A stretch of 64,000 nucleotides of DNA. Source: Acanthopleura granulata (lineage: Eukaryota; Mollusca; Polyplacophora; Chitonida; Chitonidae). The stretch lies in contig JABBOT010000029.1 of assembly GCA_016165875.1 (NCBI GenBank), positions 1,534,639 to 1,598,638 on the forward strand, read 5' to 3'. The position numbers and the translations under genes are program-made. Within the stretch, counting starts at the first letter, position 1, and each line of letters begins with the position of its first letter. Positions 62,411-64,000 of this stretch are shown here, piece after piece. The notes under the pieces were generated by a model. That model was not told where the DNA came from, searched no databases, and saw only the letters and a list, made by a program, of their open reading frames with translations.

Positions 62411-64000
62411 TATAGATACATATATATATATGCGTTCTAAATTCTAAGAAATGGAAGCCATCACTTATTTGTTTGAGCTTACATGTACATAGCCATGGGT
62501 ATTAAATGTCTGTATGTGTAATACACTGAACTGGCAAGGTTCAGTGTTTGTCGATAGCCACTTAGCTCTTCTTGACAGTGTTTTCTTCAAGTTTAAGGAA
62601 GTTGTTATGGCACTGTATGACATAAGGATGTTGCATTACCTCTACGAATAATACAGCCTGATATTGTCAGAATTAGATCATGGGTTGAGTGATGTCTTCA
62701 TGGGTCTGTCTGACAGTATGTGCATGTGTGCAGTGACTGTTGTTCAGAGGTACATGTATAAACAAACAAACACTTTCTCCTTGTGCTAGCCCTGATGAGC
62801 CGATGCTTTTGGAACAATGTCAAATTGAGTCTTACGTAAATCCTTGTGGTATTCCATGAATGGCAAACACTGCCCTAATCCATCCCACCCCATTCCAACC
62901 ATCATATTTCACTCCAGTTGTATAGTTTATAGAGCCTTTCACATAGGATACACACACATTGAACGCTGTACAGATATGTGTCACAGTTAAAGTCGTCAAC
63001 CCAAGTCACCAGACTAAAGCATCACCCGAAAGAGAGCCCGGCTCAGTTGTGTATTTAAATAATTCCAACACCTATCTTAAATTAATGTGCCAGCCATCTC
63101 CTGATTGCATTAGCTTGGTTGTTGGCTTCCTGAATGATTGTATTGCCCTGTTGACTTTCAAATGTATTATTACAGGCAGTGAACTGTAGCTGTTGGTATT
63201 TTCAGTATTTTTTGTGGTGGGTATTAATGTTTATTCAATTCACATATGCCTGTATACATGTACATGTGTAAAATACACAGCACAACTGTTCACCTCCATG
63301 CTGATTCACCTCTAGTGTTCCCATTTTGGTACTTTTCTTTGAACATCTCAGAACTCTTGGGCTGATAAGGAAGGAGTGCCTTTCAGTTTTAATACGTGAG
63401 CATGTTTATATTGGTAACATGTGAATTGCTGAAGTTTAGTTCCACCATTCCTCATGCACTGTGTACATGTCTTTCTTAGGTTTACCTCAGGGTAAAGATA
63501 CCACTACATATATATAATAAGAAAGTTTTTCACAGATAGATAAGCGTATGACAAAAAAGTTAAAAGGCATATAAAATAAGTTAGCGACTTATGAAAAAAG
63601 ATTATGGACCTGATTGTGATGGAGTTGAACAATAGTTGGCTTTTATACATGTATCTGTACATGGATGTATGTGTGAACCACAAGTACATATATTACATGA
63701 CTTAAAAGCTTCACCTTGACAAACTTGCATATTTTGTTGGATTCTGTGAGTTTTGTGCATTATGGAAAGGTGTTTTGAAATTTGTTTGGAACATAGGATA
63801 TTCTACTGTAGAAAAGCACCAAAAAGAAAAAAAAATTGTTAGATGCCATTGATTCCCATCTCAAAATGCGCTGTTTAGGTCATTTGCTGTATGTGTACGT
63901 GTACCTCAATCATTCTCTCTCTAAAGTTCTCTTAAGGGATGGTACATGTATGTATATGTTGCTACTAGGAAGGAATTGCAGTGTGAATTACAGTGATACT
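61737..64000 (+). other. Intron following the zyxin-family exon (no acceptor in window)
   Basis: Begins GTAAGCG. It contains a tandem repeat at 62.17-62.31 kb, a (TA)n/(GA)n microsatellite at 62.38-62.43 kb and AT-rich unique sequence. No LIM-domain exon (CxxC...HxxC) was found before the window end on the plus strand. Confidence 0.7.
62160..62312 (+). repeat. Minisatellite, 26-27 bp unit (CTGGTTCATGAACTGTGCATGCAA)
   Basis: About six copies of CTGGTTCATAAACTGTACATGCAA-type units with small changes. Each unit contains the palindromic TTCATGAA or a variant. Confidence 0.88.

Overview
This is a 64 kb piece of an animal nuclear genome. Genes are split into exons with GT-AG and one probable GC-AG intron, coding density is low, and tRNA-derived SINEs, microsatellites and minisatellites are abundant. 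The SINE family ending in 'GTGAAATATTC-TGAGTACGGCGT', a Steamer-like Ty3/gypsy element primed by tRNA-Leu, and a tandem cluster of secreted lectin genes together suggest a marine lophotrochozoan, most likely a mollusc. The species cannot be named from the sequence.

Layout. 0.5-11.6 kb and 31.4 kb: a family of small secreted proteins (signal peptide + PAN/Apple-like module + C-type lectin-like domain). Copy A (minus, 564-2837) and copy B (plus, 6736-8431) are complete three-exon genes, copy C (plus, about 11.27-11.55 kb) is a pseudogene fragment, and copy D (minus, 31368-31644) is an intact first exon. A Kazal-type exon lies downstream of D in a compatible splice phase, and a related Kazal exon broken by a stop codon lies at 34.4 kb.

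About 12.1-29.2 kb: the most striking object, a virus-like DNA element bounded by diverged terminal inverted repeats of about 0.55-0.65 kb. Minus-strand core genes resemble those of Maverick/Polinton/adintovirus-like elements: a PC4-like DNA-binding protein, a small ORF with a Cys-His motif, an A32/FtsK-type packaging ATPase, a short basic/hydrophobic virion-type protein, and a virion structural protein broken by frame changes. Its right arm carries three tandem copies of a 'TATA box + small ORF + 3' repeat' module on the plus strand. No polymerase B, integrase or double-jelly-roll capsid gene was seen. A complete young 4,721 bp Steamer-like retrotransposon (17445-22165; near-identical LTRs, 5 bp target duplication, one 1,323-codon gag-pol ORF) is nested inside it, as is a SINE. 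Without the retrotransposon the element is about 12.3 kb.

34.5-46.8 kb and 51.8-59.9 kb: mostly gene-free DNA with SINEs, tandem repeats and a small inverted-repeat element. 46,850-51,798 (plus): a five-exon gene for a 231-residue protein resembling two DUF1330-type dimeric alpha/beta-barrel domains. 59,987 to beyond the window end (plus): the large proline/serine-rich first coding exon of a zyxin/LPP/TRIP6-family focal-adhesion LIM protein. It ends at a canonical donor just before the first LIM domain, which lies outside the window.

The viral-type genes would once have formed a packaging/virion module with divergent early genes, but their frame breaks, altered Walker motifs and the nested insertion indicate a decayed, endogenised copy. 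The lectin, alpha/beta-barrel and zyxin-family genes look like ordinary host genes.
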